A stretch of DNA of 64,000 nt from Streptomyces pristinaespiralis (GCF_001278075.1 NZ_CP011340.1:62001-126000); one strand, 5' to 3'. Shown: positions 36,254 through 45,332, counted from the first letter of the stretch. The notes: generated by a model not told the origin, from the letters alone. Numbers and translations are program-made.

Positions 36254-36295
36254 TGGTGGGCACGTTCCCAACGTACGATGGGAACGTGCCCACCA
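36254..36295. promoter_or_regulatory. Two LacI-type operators arranged as a 17-bp inverted repeat
   Basis: TGGGCACGTTCCCA (36257-36270) and TGGGAACGTGCCCA (36279-36292) are each near-palindromes of 14 bp, similar to the known CebR box TGGGAGCGCTCCCA. Together they form a perfect 17-bp inverted repeat with an 8-bp spacer, centres 22 bp apart. They lie between the lipoprotein gene and the LacI gene. Confidence 0.75.
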
Positions 36296-36464
36296 AGGTG
36301 CACGAAGACTGGCGGCCCTGCTGCATGCCTGTCAAGAACTTGAAACCAGTTCGTCTCGCGACGTACACCTGCGGGCGGTCCGGACGGGCCGCCGGGGACA
36401 GCGACGACTTCTGGCACAATGCGCTGCCTGGCGGCGCATCACGCCGATCGACGAGGGAGGAGCC

Positions 36465-37481
36465 ATGGGGGGCAGCCGGCGGCCGACCATCAAGACCGTG
36501 GCCGCGCGGGCCGGTGTCGGCCGGACGACGGTTTCGCGGGTCATCAACGGTTCGCCGCTCGTCAGCGACGAGGCGAGGGACGCGGTCCTGGCGGCGATCT
36601 CGGAGCTGGGGTACGTGCCCAACTCCGTCGCCCGGGGCCTGGTCACCAGCCGGACCGACTCGATCGCCCTGGTGATCCCGGAGTCGGAGAGCCGGCTGGG
36701 CTCCGAGCCCTACTTCTCCGCGGTCATCCGAGGCGTCAGCACCGGCCTGGCCGACACCCGCACCCAGCTCCAGCTGGTTCTCGTACGGGACAAGGGCGAG
36801 CAGGACCAGCTCACCGACTCGGTCGCCGCGCGCCGGGTGGACGGCGTCCTGCTGGTCTCGGTGCACGAGCGGGACCCGCTGCCGGGTCTCCTCGAGGACA
36901 TGGGGCTGCCGACGGTGCTCGCCGGGCGCCGCTCCCCCGCCGAGTCACTGAGCCACGCCCACTCCGACAACGTCGGCGGGGCGGCCGCCGCGGTGCGGCA
37001 CCTGGTGGAACGGGGCCGGGAAACCATCACCACGATCACCGGCCCGCTCGACATGGACGTCGGCCGGAGCCGTCTGCGCGGCTGGCGCGAGGCCCTGGAC
37101 GCGGCGGGCCGGGACTCCGGTGAACACCTGGTCGCCGCGGCCGACTTCACCGAGGAGGGCGGCAGGCAGGCGATGCGTTCGCTTCTTGAACGGGTCCCTG
37201 GTCTCGATGCCGTCTTCGCGGCGTCCGACGTGATGGCGGTCGGCGCGATGACCGAGCTGCGCGCGCAGGGCCGGCGCATTCCGCAGGACGTGGCGGTGAT
37301 CGGCTTCGACGACTCCTTCATCGCCCGGCACACCGACCCTCCGCTGACGACGGTGCGGCAGCCGGTGGAGGAGATCGGGCGGACCATCGCCAGGATCCTG
37401 CTGGCCGAGATCGTCGATCCCGACGCCCCTCGGCAGCATGTCGTCCTGCCCACGGAGCTTGTCGTCCGCGACTCCACGTGA
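36465..37481 (+). CDS. LacI-family regulator (CebR-like)
   Basis: 338 residues from ATG 36465 with GGGAGGAG upstream. DNA-binding headpiece TIKTVAARAGVGRTTVSRVI with hinge helix SVARGLVTSRT, then a periplasmic-binding-like sensor (PEYFSAVIRGV-type segment, IGFDDSFIARHTDPPLTTVR). It presumably represses the importer-glucosidase operon through the dyads at 36254-36295 and is released by cellobiose or a related beta-glucoside. The inducer is inferred from context. Confidence 0.9.
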   Translation: MGGSRRPTIKTVAARAGVGRTTVSRVINGSPLVSDEARDAVLAAISELGYVPNSVARGLVTSRTDSIALVIPESESRLGSEPYFSAVIRGVSTGLADTRTQLQLVLVRDKGEQDQLTDSVAARRVDGVLLVSVHERDPLPGLLEDMGLPTVLAGRRSPAESLSHAHSDNVGGAAAAVRHLVERGRETITTITGPLDMDVGRSRLRGWREALDAAGRDSGEHLVAAADFTEEGGRQAMRSLLERVPGLDAVFAASDVMAVGAMTELRAQGRRIPQDVAVIGFDDSFIARHTDPPLTTVRQPVEEIGRTIARILLAEIVDPDAPRQHVVLPTELVVRDST

Positions 37482-37518
37482 GTCCGGGCCCGGCCAGGGG
37501 GTGGGCCTTGGCCGGGCG

Positions 37519-37595
37519 GGGTGGGCGCGGTTCGCCGTGGCACGCTCCGTCGGGCGCGGCCGGGGCGGCGCGGCCTGGGTGGGCGCGGTTCGCCG
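37519..37595. repeat. 19-bp direct repeat in the gap after the LacI gene
   Basis: GGGTGGGCGCGGTTCGCCG at 37519-37537 and 37577-37595, within very G-rich sequence. No gene here. Confidence 0.7.
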
Positions 37596-37716
37596 GGCGC
37601 GGCCGGGGCGGGCACGTCGAGGGCGGTGGAGGCGGCACGTCGCGGTGGCGGGGCGCACGTCGCGGGTGGTCTTCGCGTGAGCGATGAGTCGGTGCGGCGG
37701 ATCGGGTCTGTCCTGT

Positions 37717-38331
37717 ATGACTCGGATCATCGCTGACATCTCGGTCTCACTCGACGGATTCGTCACCGGCCCCGACCCCGGCCCGGACAATGGTTTGGGC
37801 ACCGGCGGCGAGGCCCTGCACACCTGGGCGTTCTCCGACGACCCCGACGACCGGCGGGTCCTGCGCGAGGCGACCGTCCGCTCGGGCGCCGTCGTCCTCG
37901 GCCGCCGGCTCTTCGACGTGGTCGACGGGCCGAACGGCTGGGACGACACGACCGGCTACGGCGCCGGCGAGGTCGGCAAGCCCGCGTTCGTCGTCGTGAC
38001 GAGCTCGCCGCCGGAGTCGGTGCGGCTCACCGGCCTCGACTGGACGTTCGTCACCACCGGTCTGCCCGACGCCGTCGCCGCCGCGCGCGAGCGGGCCGAG
38101 GCGGCGTCGTCGGACAGCGGCAAGGACCTCGACGTCGTCCTCATGGGCGGCGGCGCCACGGTCGCCTCGGCGCTCGACGCCGGGCTGGTCGACGAGCTGA
38201 CGCTGCACCTCGCGCCCGTCGTACTGGGCGCAGGGACGCCGCTGTTCACGGGCGTGGCGCGGCGGGCGCTGGTGCAGCGCAGCGTGACGTCGACATCGAC
38301 CGCGACGCATCTGACCTACGACGTGCTGTGA
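37717..38331 (+). CDS. Dihydrofolate-reductase-like protein (RibD C-terminal family)
   Basis: 204 residues from ATG 37717 (MTRIIADISVSLDGFVTGPD). Typical order: DISVSLDGF, VVLGRRLFDVVDG, FVVVTSSPPE, then the NADPH-binding LDVVLMGGGATVASALDAGL and LHLAPVVLGAGTPLF. Small reductases of this group are common in actinobacteria and their substrates are mostly unknown. No Shine-Dalgarno sequence seen; possibly leaderless. Confidence 0.85.
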   Translation: MTRIIADISVSLDGFVTGPDPGPDNGLGTGGEALHTWAFSDDPDDRRVLREATVRSGAVVLGRRLFDVVDGPNGWDDTTGYGAGEVGKPAFVVVTSSPPESVRLTGLDWTFVTTGLPDAVAAARERAEAASSDSGKDLDVVLMGGGATVASALDAGLVDELTLHLAPVVLGAGTPLFTGVARRALVQRSVTSTSTATHLTYDVL

Positions 38332-38443
38332 GGACGTCGTTCGCGTGAACTTGCCGTCCGGTTGCGGGTGTCCACCGCGAGCCTGCAGGTGGCCACCGGC
38401 CGCCGGATGCGGACGAATTGGTCTTGCCGCTGATCTTGTGGTG

Positions 38444-38608
38444 TCAGGTCCGGTACGGGTGTACGGCGACGTGGTCTGCTTCGACGCTGATCTCCACCCA
38501 GGATCCGTCCATGTCGCTGGGGAGCGGTGATGCCGTGTCAAAGAGCACGGGCCAGTTGCCCAGCTGAAGCCAGGGGCCGGCCTCGGCGGGGCGGAGGGTG
38601 AGGCCCAT
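38444..38608 (-). CDS. Small hypothetical protein, 54 aa
   Basis: ATG at 38608 to TGA at 38444. The sequence has good coding bias: LTLRPAEAGPWLQLGNWPVL, MDGSWVEISVEADHVAVHPY. It starts 34 bp after the phosphotransferase stop, so it is probably co-transcribed. It could be the 3' part of a once longer gene. No family recognised. Confidence 0.45.
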   Translation of the reverse strand: MGLTLRPAEAGPWLQLGNWPVLFDTASPLPSDMDGSWVEISVEADHVAVHPYRT

Positions 38609-38642
38609 GTCGGACCGGGTGCACGGGTTGCTGCGCTGCCCG

Positions 38643-39683
38643 TCACGGGCTCGGCAGCCGCTGGCCGGCCGCGAGTCGGTCCAGTACGGCCAGTTGCTGA
38701 GTGATGCGTTCGGTGGACCAGGACCGAAGCCATGCGGAGTGTTCCGGGCCGTATGCGCGCGGGATGCTTTCGACGCGCATGATCAGTGCGAGATAGATCC
38801 GGTAGAGCGCGAGCCGGCTGCGGGCGGCGGGGGTGGTGGTCGGCAGGTCGGAGGTGACGGAGCGGTAGCCGGCCATCAGGTCGGGGTCGTCCTCGGCTGC
38901 GCCGAGCGGGTCGAGGCCGACGAGTTCTGCCAGCGGGTCACCGAAGAAGGCGCGCTCCCCGTCGATGAGGCCGCCGAACCGCCATCCGCCGTCCCCGTCC
39001 CGGGTGAGGATCACGTTGCCCTCCCAGGCGTCGAAGTGGACGAGCGCGGGACGGCTCACCTCGTCGAGTGCGTCTGCGAAGCGGTCAGGGAGGGCGGCGA
39101 GCGTGTCGGTGGCGGCGGGCAGCGGTGAGCCGAAGCGGGACGCGTCCTTCAGGACGGCGTGCATCATGCCGGTGAAGGCCTCCAGCCAGGTGTCTCCCTG
39201 CAGTCCGGGTACGGGTTGGGGGTAGCCGAACCGGGGGCCGGTGGCGGTGGCGGTGCGGGCGAGGGCCGAACCCAGTCGGTGGCGGAGTGCGGGCCGTCCG
39301 TCGGCGGGCAGATCCTCCCCCACCTCGCTCCACGTGCTGTCCGCGAGGAAGTCGAGCAGGAGCCATTCGCCGGGGTCGTCGGGACCGGCGGGTTCGTAGT
39401 GGAGGACCGTGGGGACGCTTACGCCCTTGGTGGCGGCGAGACGATGGAAGATCGTCTCGGTGCCCAGCAGCTGCCGTTCATGGGTGAGCGCGGGGGCTTC
39501 CGCCGAGGGTGCGGACTTGAGCACGAGGCGTCGGCCGTCCGCGAGTTCGAACAGGTGGACGCAGTTGTAGAGGCCGCCGGTCAGTGCCCGTCCGCCGGCC
39601 ACGTCGACCGGGCCGAGCGCGCGACGGAGCCTGTGCACGGCGCGTTCGTAGGTGGTGCCGGAGGGCTTGGCGGGGGCGTTCAC
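38643..39683 (-). CDS. Aminoglycoside-phosphotransferase-like kinase (APH family)
   Basis: 346 residues from GTG 39683. Protein-kinase-like fold: ATP-anchoring LVLKSAPSA, helix C region, and the catalytic loop LVHFDAWEGNVILTRDG, where family members have H-x-D-x3-N. Metal Asp is in FGGLIDGERAFFGDP. Members phosphorylate antibiotics, sugars or choline; the substrate here is unknown. The extra N-terminal open frame to 39860 is not supported by a ribosome binding site. Confidence 0.85.
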   Translation of the reverse strand: MNAPAKPSGTTYERAVHRLRRALGPVDVAGGRALTGGLYNCVHLFELADGRRLVLKSAPSAEAPALTHERQLLGTETIFHRLAATKGVSVPTVLHYEPAGPDDPGEWLLLDFLADSTWSEVGEDLPADGRPALRHRLGSALARTATATGPRFGYPQPVPGLQGDTWLEAFTGMMHAVLKDASRFGSPLPAATDTLAALPDRFADALDEVSRPALVHFDAWEGNVILTRDGDGGWRFGGLIDGERAFFGDPLAELVGLDPLGAAEDDPDLMAGYRSVTSDLPTTTPAARSRLALYRIYLALIMRVESIPRAYGPEHSAWLRSWSTERITQQLAVLDRLAAGQRLPSP

Positions 39684-40209
39684 CGCGCACCGCCGACTGG
39701 TACGTGCCCGGCCGGGCGGGCATGGGCGGCGGCGCTGCGCGCCCGTAGGGGCCCGGGTATCGGGGGCCGTCGGGCCCGGGGCGACCGGAGTGTCGCGGAC
39801 CGACTTTGTGCGCGTTGTGCGGTACAGGCACCGTTGTGCCGCACGTGACCCTCCGTCCATCGAGTCGCTTCAACCGGCCACTGCAGGAAGCGGTTGACAG
39901 TTTTTCAGGGCCGACGGGGCGGCACCAGGGCTTTCCTCCGTGTCGAAGCGCTTCGTGGGCAGGTGCGGCGATCCCGCGCGTCGCCGTCGTGGTGGCCTGC
40001 TCCCGGCCCGTGTGCGGGAGCGTCGCCGGCGCCTGCGATCCCGCGCCGGCACCCCAGTGCGCTCTGTTCCTCGGTTCCGCGTCGTGGGCACCTTTGTGTC
40101 CTCGCGTGGGCGTGTCTGCGTCGCATGGGCGCGCGAGGCGAAGACGATCTCACCATGGCACCCGCAGGATGCGCGGGAGTCGTTTTTCGTATGGAACAAG
40201 GAGATCGCC
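39684..40209. promoter_or_regulatory. Long 5' region of the cold-shock gene
   Basis: No gene supported in 526 bp. It contains TTGACA (39894-39899) without a clear partner -10, and a perfect 12-bp palindrome CGAAGCGCTTCG (39944-39955). A long untranslated leader is common for cold-shock genes and may be structured. Confidence 0.4.
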
Positions 40210-40413
40210 ATGGCCACCGGCACCGTGAAGTGGTTCAACCCGGAGAAGGGCTTCGGCTTCATCGAGCAGGACGGCGGCGGGCCGGACGTGTTCGTCCATT
40301 ACTCGGCCATCGCCAGTACCGGATTCCGTGAGCTGTTCGAGGGGCAGAAGGTGCAGTTCGACGTGACACAGGGGCCCAAGGGGCCCCAGGCGGAGAACGT
40401 CACACCCGCCTGA
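40210..40413 (+). CDS. Cold-shock domain protein (CspA family)
   Basis: 67 residues from ATG 40210 with AAGGAG upstream. OB-fold with RNP motifs [15 protein letters not shown] and VFVHYSAI; it ends [11 protein letters not shown]. It binds single-stranded nucleic acid and melts RNA structure. One of several such paralogs expected in Streptomyces. Confidence 0.95.
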   Translation: MATGTVKWFNPEKGFGFIEQDGGGPDVFVHYSAIASTGFRELFEGQKVQFDVTQGPKGPQAENVTPA

Positions 40414-40720
40414 CCACCCTTCCGCCGCCGCTCCTGGCCGTCAGCGGTCCGCCCGCGCCCAGTCGGTGAAGAGCGGGTACCGGGTCGGCCGGCTGCCGGG
40501 GCCGGAGTGTGCCGGCGTGCCTCCGCCTGCCGCTGTGTCGTGATGACCTCGGTGACCGATGCGGTGCTCCACTTCCCCGGCTCCACGGGGGCCGGTTGCC
40601 GGCTCGTCCGCGCGGGCCGGGGCGCCGGCCACCGGGGTCTGCGCCCGGTGGGTGAGAGCAGTTCGCGGCGCGAGTGGAATCACCGGCCCGGCGGGGCGGG
40701 GACGCCGTAGGTTCCCAGGC
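40414..40720. other. Intergenic region before the VOC gene
   Basis: No gene seen. TAGGTT seven bases before ATG 40721 is a plausible -10 element for a leaderless message. Confidence 0.35.
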
Positions 40721-41107
40721 ATGGTGCATGTACTCGGCAGCAGGGTTTTGCTGCGTCCGACGGATCCGGACCGTTCCCGCGCCTTCTACGGCGGGGCGTT
40801 GGGGCTCGCCGTCAGTCGCGAGTTCGGGACGGGGCCGGAGCGGGGCACGGTCTATTTCCTGGGCGGCGGGTTCCTGGAGGTCTCGGGGCGCTCCGAGAAC
40901 CCGCCGGCGCCGGGCCTTGGGCTGTGGCTGCAGGTCGAGGACGTGCAGGCGGCGTTCGAGGAGCTGCGGGCAGCCGGGGTGGAGGTGCTGCGTGCTCCCG
41001 TGATGGAGCCCTGGGGGCTGATCGAGATGTGGATCGCGGACCCGGACGGGGTGCGTATCGCTGTCGTGGAGGTACCCGAGAACCATCCCTTGCGTTACCG
41101 CCCCTGA
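40721..41107 (+). CDS. Glyoxalase/VOC superfamily protein
   Basis: 128 residues from ATG 40721, likely leaderless. Two beta-alpha-beta-beta-beta units: LGSRVLLRPTDPDRSRAFYG with LGLAVSREF, then LWLQVEDVQAAFEELRAAGV and IEMWIADPDGVRIAVVEVPE. The terminal Glu is a typical metal ligand; the first His is not obvious. Possibly an antibiotic-binding or dioxygenase-type protein; substrate unknown. Confidence 0.85.
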   Translation: MVHVLGSRVLLRPTDPDRSRAFYGGALGLAVSREFGTGPERGTVYFLGGGFLEVSGRSENPPAPGLGLWLQVEDVQAAFEELRAAGVEVLRAPVMEPWGLIEMWIADPDGVRIAVVEVPENHPLRYRP

Positions 41108-41170
41108 AGGTCCCGGGCCGGGGTGGTGTCAGGGTCGGCGGGCCGGGGAGGCGTTCCGCGTGCCGGTGGT

Positions 41171-43027
41171 TCAGGTGGTGCGGTGCACGGCGACGGTGGC
41201 GGAGCGCGGGCGGCCGTTCCTGCTGTGGTCCGGCCAGTTGCTGACGGCGCGGGGGTTGTCCGGGCCGGGGGCGCCCCAGCGTGCCGTGCGCTCCCCCGGG
41301 TGCTGGATGTTGACGAACAGTGTCTGTCCGTCCGGGGTGCTGGTGACGCCGGTGACCTCGGCGCCGCGTGGGGCGGTGAGGAAACGGCGGACCTCCTTGG
41401 TGGTGGGGTCGGCGGCCAGCAGGGCGTTGTTCCCGGCCGTCCGGTGGATGTCGTCGGGGCCGTTCAGCGTGTGGCCGGAGACGCCGGTGGAGATCCAGAG
41501 TGTGCCGTCCGCGCCGAACCACAGGCCTTTGGGGGCGGCGAACGCGCCGTCGGCCCTCAGGGCGGGGTCGTCGGGGGTGAGGAACTCCTCCCAGTGGAAG
41601 GAGAGCGGCGTCGCGCCGTCCCCGTCCCTGTCCGGTGTTGCTTCGCTCTCGCGCCAGCGGATGACGCGGCCGTAGGGGTCGGCGCTCCGCGCGCACGGCG
41701 TGTGCGTGGTGCCGTTCGCGGCTTCGCCGGCGCACGGGGAGCTTCCGGTGCTGTTGGCGAGTGCCAGGTAGACCCGGCCGTCGAGCGGGCTGACGGCGAC
41801 CCGTTCGGGCCGGGCGAGGGGGGTGGCGCCCAGGGCGTCCGCGGCCGTCCGGGCTCGTACCAGGACGTCGGCCTGGTCGTGCCAGCCGTTGGCGCGGGTC
41901 AGTGGGCCGTGGCCGTGGGTGAGGGGCAGCCACCGGCCGGTGCCGTCGGGTGAGATCCTCGCCGCGTAGAGGGTGCCGTGGTCGAGCGGGCTCCTGCCGA
42001 GGTCGCGCAGCCGGCGCCAGTTGTCCGAGCTGACGAACTTGTAGAGGTGTCCGCCGTCCTCGGCGTCGGTGCTGTGGAGCACCAGGCGTCCGGCGGTCTC
42101 GGTCACGGTGGCGCTGCCGTGGGCGAAGCGTCCGAGGGCGGTCCGTTTGACGGGCAGGGCGGAGGGGTCGTGGGGGTCCAGTTCCACGATCCAGCCGAAT
42201 TCCTCCGGTCTCGCTTCGGGGGCGGCCAGGTCGAACCGCGCATCGAAGTGGTGCCAGGGGTGGCCGAAGCCGTTGGCGGACAGGCCGTAGCGCACGTGCT
42301 GTTCGTCGCGTCGCCAGTGGGGGTCGTCGGTGCCGAATGCGGCGTTGACGTTCTCTTCGGCCGCCAGGTAGGTGCCCCAGGGGGTGATGCCGTGGCCGCT
42401 GCAGGCCAGCACGCCGCGCGGTCTGCCGTCGACGGCCACCGGGCCGGAGAACCGCACGGGTGTGTCGCCGGTGACACGCCGGTTGCGGGCCGAGTCCACC
42501 GCCTGCCAGGTCCCGGCGGACCGGCGCACCTCGAGCACGGTGAGGCCCTGGGCGGCGATCGCCTTGTCGGCTCCGCCGCCCAGCAGGTCGGGGTCGGTGG
42601 CCTCGTGGCCGATCACCAGCAGTCCGTGCCGGTTGCCTGCCGCTCCGTCGGCCAGGGGGAAGAACTGCACGCCGTGGTGGTGGCTGCCGACCTGCTGGGC
42701 CTGCTCGGCAGCCGTGTCGCCGGCGTCGGTCCGCCACCGTGGTCCGGACGCGCGGATCGGGCGGCCCCAGGGTGCGAGGACGGTCGCGGTGCAGCCCGTG
42801 GGGACGGTGACCGTGTCCGACTCGCTCGCGGCCACGGCGGTGAAGGGCGCCAGGGGCCGGCGTGCCGTGGCGGACCGGCCGGCCGATGGCGCGGCAGCTG
42901 CTTGCGGGGCGCCGAGGACGAGCAGTCCGGCGGCGGCGAGGGCTCCGCCGGCGACGATGTTCCGTCTGGAGGGGCCCGTTGCGTCGGGGCGGGCGGTGTC
43001 CGCGTCGGCGTGGCGGTCGTCCCTCAT
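41171..43027 (-). CDS. PhoX-type (DUF839) secreted phosphatase
   Basis: 618 residues from ATG 43027, which overlaps the stop of the upstream amidase gene by one base; GGGGAG precedes it. Twin-arginine signal SRRNIVAGGALAAAGLLVLG near residues 20-45. Body with PhoX hallmarks: GLLVIGHEATDPDL, GTYLAAEENVNAAFG, HWRRDEQHVRYG, AGRLVLHSTDAEDGGHLYKF, RPERVAVSPLDGRVYLALAN and ADGTLWISTGVSG. Exported folded by Tat; Ca/Fe-dependent alkaline phosphatase activity is expected from the family. Coupling to a peptidoglycan-binding gene is unusual. Confidence 0.85.
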   Translation of the reverse strand: MRDDRHADADTARPDATGPSRRNIVAGGALAAAGLLVLGAPQAAAAPSAGRSATARRPLAPFTAVAASESDTVTVPTGCTATVLAPWGRPIRASGPRWRTDAGDTAAEQAQQVGSHHHGVQFFPLADGAAGNRHGLLVIGHEATDPDLLGGGADKAIAAQGLTVLEVRRSAGTWQAVDSARNRRVTGDTPVRFSGPVAVDGRPRGVLACSGHGITPWGTYLAAEENVNAAFGTDDPHWRRDEQHVRYGLSANGFGHPWHHFDARFDLAAPEARPEEFGWIVELDPHDPSALPVKRTALGRFAHGSATVTETAGRLVLHSTDAEDGGHLYKFVSSDNWRRLRDLGRSPLDHGTLYAARISPDGTGRWLPLTHGHGPLTRANGWHDQADVLVRARTAADALGATPLARPERVAVSPLDGRVYLALANSTGSSPCAGEAANGTTHTPCARSADPYGRVIRWRESEATPDRDGDGATPLSFHWEEFLTPDDPALRADGAFAAPKGLWFGADGTLWISTGVSGHTLNGPDDIHRTAGNNALLAADPTTKEVRRFLTAPRGAEVTGVTSTPDGQTLFVNIQHPGERTARWGAPGPDNPRAVSNWPDHSRNGRPRSATVAVHRTT

Positions 43028-45114
43028 CAGAATCTCCCCTGGTTGAGTGCGGTTTGCAGGGCCTTGGTCGTGCCCGTGCCCCAGTCGCCGTCGACGGTCA
43101 GGCCGGCGCCGGTCATGGTGTTGAGGTGGCGTTGCATGGCCTTCACCGTGGCCGGGCCGGTGTCGCCGTCGACGATCAGGCCGGCGTCGGCCCAGGTGTT
43201 GAGGTGCTGCTGCAGGGCGCGCTTGGATTCCGGTCCCCATACGCCGTCGGCACTGGCGCCGATCGCGTACTGCAGTGCGGTGACGGTGGCCGGGCCGAAG
43301 GTGCCGTCCACCGTCAGTCCGGCGCCGCCCTCGTAGCGGTCGTAGGCGGCTTCGGTGGCGGGGCCCCACAGGCCGTCGGGGTCGACGCCGACCTTGGTCT
43401 GCAGCCACTTGACGCCGGCCTCGGTCCTCGGGCCGAAGAGGCCGTCGACGTCCAGCTTCGGCGTGTGGCCGAGGCCGTTGACGGCGTACTGCTGGGCGGT
43501 GACCGAGCGGATGGTGGTCAGTCCGCCGTCGGCGTTGGCCGACCCGCCCGTGTGGGCCACGTAGGCGGCTTCGGTGGCGGGGCCCCACAGGCCGTCGGCG
43601 CCGACGCCGACCTTGGTCTGCAGCCACTTGACGCCGGACTCGGTCAGGGGGCCGAAGACGCCGTCGACGTCCAACGGGGGTGTGTATCCGAGGCCGTTGA
43701 CCGCACGCTGCTGCGCGGCGGCGGTGCGGATCGTCGTCAGGCCGCCGTCCGATCCGCCGCCGCCGTTGTACGCGACGTAGGCCGCCTCGGTCAACGGGCC
43801 CCACAGGCCGTCGGCGCTGACGCCGACCTTGGTCTGCAGCCACTTGACGCCGGTGTTGGTGAGCGGGCCGAAGAGGCCGTCGACGTCCAACGGGGGTGTG
43901 TATCCGAGGCCGTTGACGGCTCGCTGCTGCGAGGCGATAGAGCGTACGTCGGTGAGGCCGCCGGCGGAGCCGTCGCCCGGGGGTTCGCCGTTGTAGACGG
44001 GCGAGCCGCCGACGATGGGGTAGGTGGTGCCGGGCATGCCGTTGCGGACCCAGGTCCGCAGGTCGTTGCCGGGGCACTGGGTGGAGCCGATCGCGCTGTG
44101 ATAGGTCCTGGTGAGTGTCTTCCCGGCGTAGTCGTTGGCCTTGAAGTAGAGGCTGCGTATGGAGTTCTTGGCCGCCTGGGTGGCGTCGCCGTCCCGCCCG
44201 ATGAAGCACACGCCGAAGTGGCTGGTGTTGTAGTCCTTCGCGTGTGCGCCGACGGTCATCCAGCCGCGTCCCTCGAAGATCCGGCCGGACCGGTCGACCA
44301 GGAAGTTGTAGCCGATGTCCCACCAGCCGTTGCCGTCCATGTGGTAGTTCTGGATGGCCCGGGGTGTCTGGGAGGTCGGACCGGCCGAGTAGTGGACGGC
44401 GAATCCTGTGCGCTGCGACGGTGTGACGCGGTCCTCGTCGCGGGGCGGGCGGGCTCCCCACTGGCTGCGGGAGATGATCTGCAGGCCGTCCGGTTCCTTG
44501 CCGGCCACGGGCATGCCGGGGTCCATTTCGGAGCGGGCGGCCGCGTACGAGGTGAGGTTTCCGGGGCACTCCGTGTCGTAGCCCAGTGAGTGGGGCAGCA
44601 GGAGGCCGCCGGCTCTCTTCGAGGCCGATACCTCGGCCCGCAGATGCCAGATCAGGTTCTTGATCGAATCCCGCATGGCCTTGGCGGGGGCGTCCTGCGA
44701 GCGGAGAAGGCCGCAGATCGAATAGAAGCCGGTGTTGCGGCCGACACCGTTCACGTAGCCGGGGGCGTTCCCTTCGGCCCTGCGGTATCCCCGGCCTTCG
44801 TAGATCTGCCCGTGCGGGCAGACGAGGAAGTTGTAGTGGATGTCGTCGACGTCGAAGAACCCGCTCGCCCAGGCCCGGGCTATTTCGCGCTGGCAGTCGC
44901 CCTCCGATTCGGGCCGGAACGTTCCTTCCCCCCGGTGGTGGATGAAGACGCCTCCGGTCCACGGCTCCCACGAGTTCTCGTTCGCAGTGGCTGTCTCCGC
45001 GTACTTCTCGACTCCGGCAGCGGTCTTGCCGAGTCGCACCATGAGCAGGGGGATCCGTGGGTCCTCGGCGACGTGCTGGGCCCAGTCCGATCGAGGACGA
45101 AGGTGAATCGGCAT
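43027..45114 (-). CDS. Double PGRP/amidase protein with peptidoglycan-binding repeats and no signal peptide
   Basis: 695 residues from ATG 45114. Two N-acetylmuramoyl-L-alanine amidase domains: residues ~30-190 (zinc ligands in GGVFIHHRGEG and LPHSLGYDTECPGN) and ~200-370 (TGFAVHYSAGP, YHSAIGSTQCPGN). Three ~95-residue repeats follow, each with NGLGYTPPLDVDGLFGP and KWLQTKVGVSADGLWGP elements, then two shorter PG-binding modules ending TKALQTALNQGRF. Both zinc triads look complete. No signal peptide or membrane anchor is seen although the substrate is cell wall, so release by lysis or an unconventional route is implied. Downstream phosphatase is coupled. Confidence 0.85.
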   Translation of the reverse strand: MPIHLRPRSDWAQHVAEDPRIPLLMVRLGKTAAGVEKYAETATANENSWEPWTGGVFIHHRGEGTFRPESEGDCQREIARAWASGFFDVDDIHYNFLVCPHGQIYEGRGYRRAEGNAPGYVNGVGRNTGFYSICGLLRSQDAPAKAMRDSIKNLIWHLRAEVSASKRAGGLLLPHSLGYDTECPGNLTSYAAARSEMDPGMPVAGKEPDGLQIISRSQWGARPPRDEDRVTPSQRTGFAVHYSAGPTSQTPRAIQNYHMDGNGWWDIGYNFLVDRSGRIFEGRGWMTVGAHAKDYNTSHFGVCFIGRDGDATQAAKNSIRSLYFKANDYAGKTLTRTYHSAIGSTQCPGNDLRTWVRNGMPGTTYPIVGGSPVYNGEPPGDGSAGGLTDVRSIASQQRAVNGLGYTPPLDVDGLFGPLTNTGVKWLQTKVGVSADGLWGPLTEAAYVAYNGGGGSDGGLTTIRTAAAQQRAVNGLGYTPPLDVDGVFGPLTESGVKWLQTKVGVGADGLWGPATEAAYVAHTGGSANADGGLTTIRSVTAQQYAVNGLGHTPKLDVDGLFGPRTEAGVKWLQTKVGVDPDGLWGPATEAAYDRYEGGAGLTVDGTFGPATVTALQYAIGASADGVWGPESKRALQQHLNTWADAGLIVDGDTGPATVKAMQRHLNTMTGAGLTVDGDWGTGTTKALQTALNQGRF

Positions 45115-45332
45115 GGTGCGGGGCTTCCTTCCATGAGGGTGCGTCTTGCCGGGGCGGTGGAGCGGTCGCGGGCGGAGGCCGGGCGCCGGGCGGGTCGGGC
45201 GCGCCGTGCCGGGCCGGGTCGGGCCGGTTCGGTTCGGGTCAGGCGCCGGGCCGGTTCGGGTCAGGTCGGGTCGAGCGCCGGGCGCCGGGGCTCGGCAGGG
45301 CTCGCAGGTATCGGCTCGGCGGTGCCGGTGGG
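45115..45332. other. G-rich low-complexity spacer
   Basis: Repeated GGTTCGGGTCAGG / GGGCGCCGGGC motifs between 45170 and 45310; no gene. Confidence 0.5.

Noticed and set aside
38345..38530. Plus-strand 61-codon frame after the DHFR-like gene
   Set aside because: Opposite the better-supported 54-aa minus-strand gene; Cys/Gly-rich shadow composition.
41171..44971. 1266-codon minus frame spanning amidase and phosphatase
   Set aside because: Its 3' part is the real phosphatase, but its 5' part reads the amidase gene in a wrong frame; the ATG at 43027 with its ribosome binding site is the true start.
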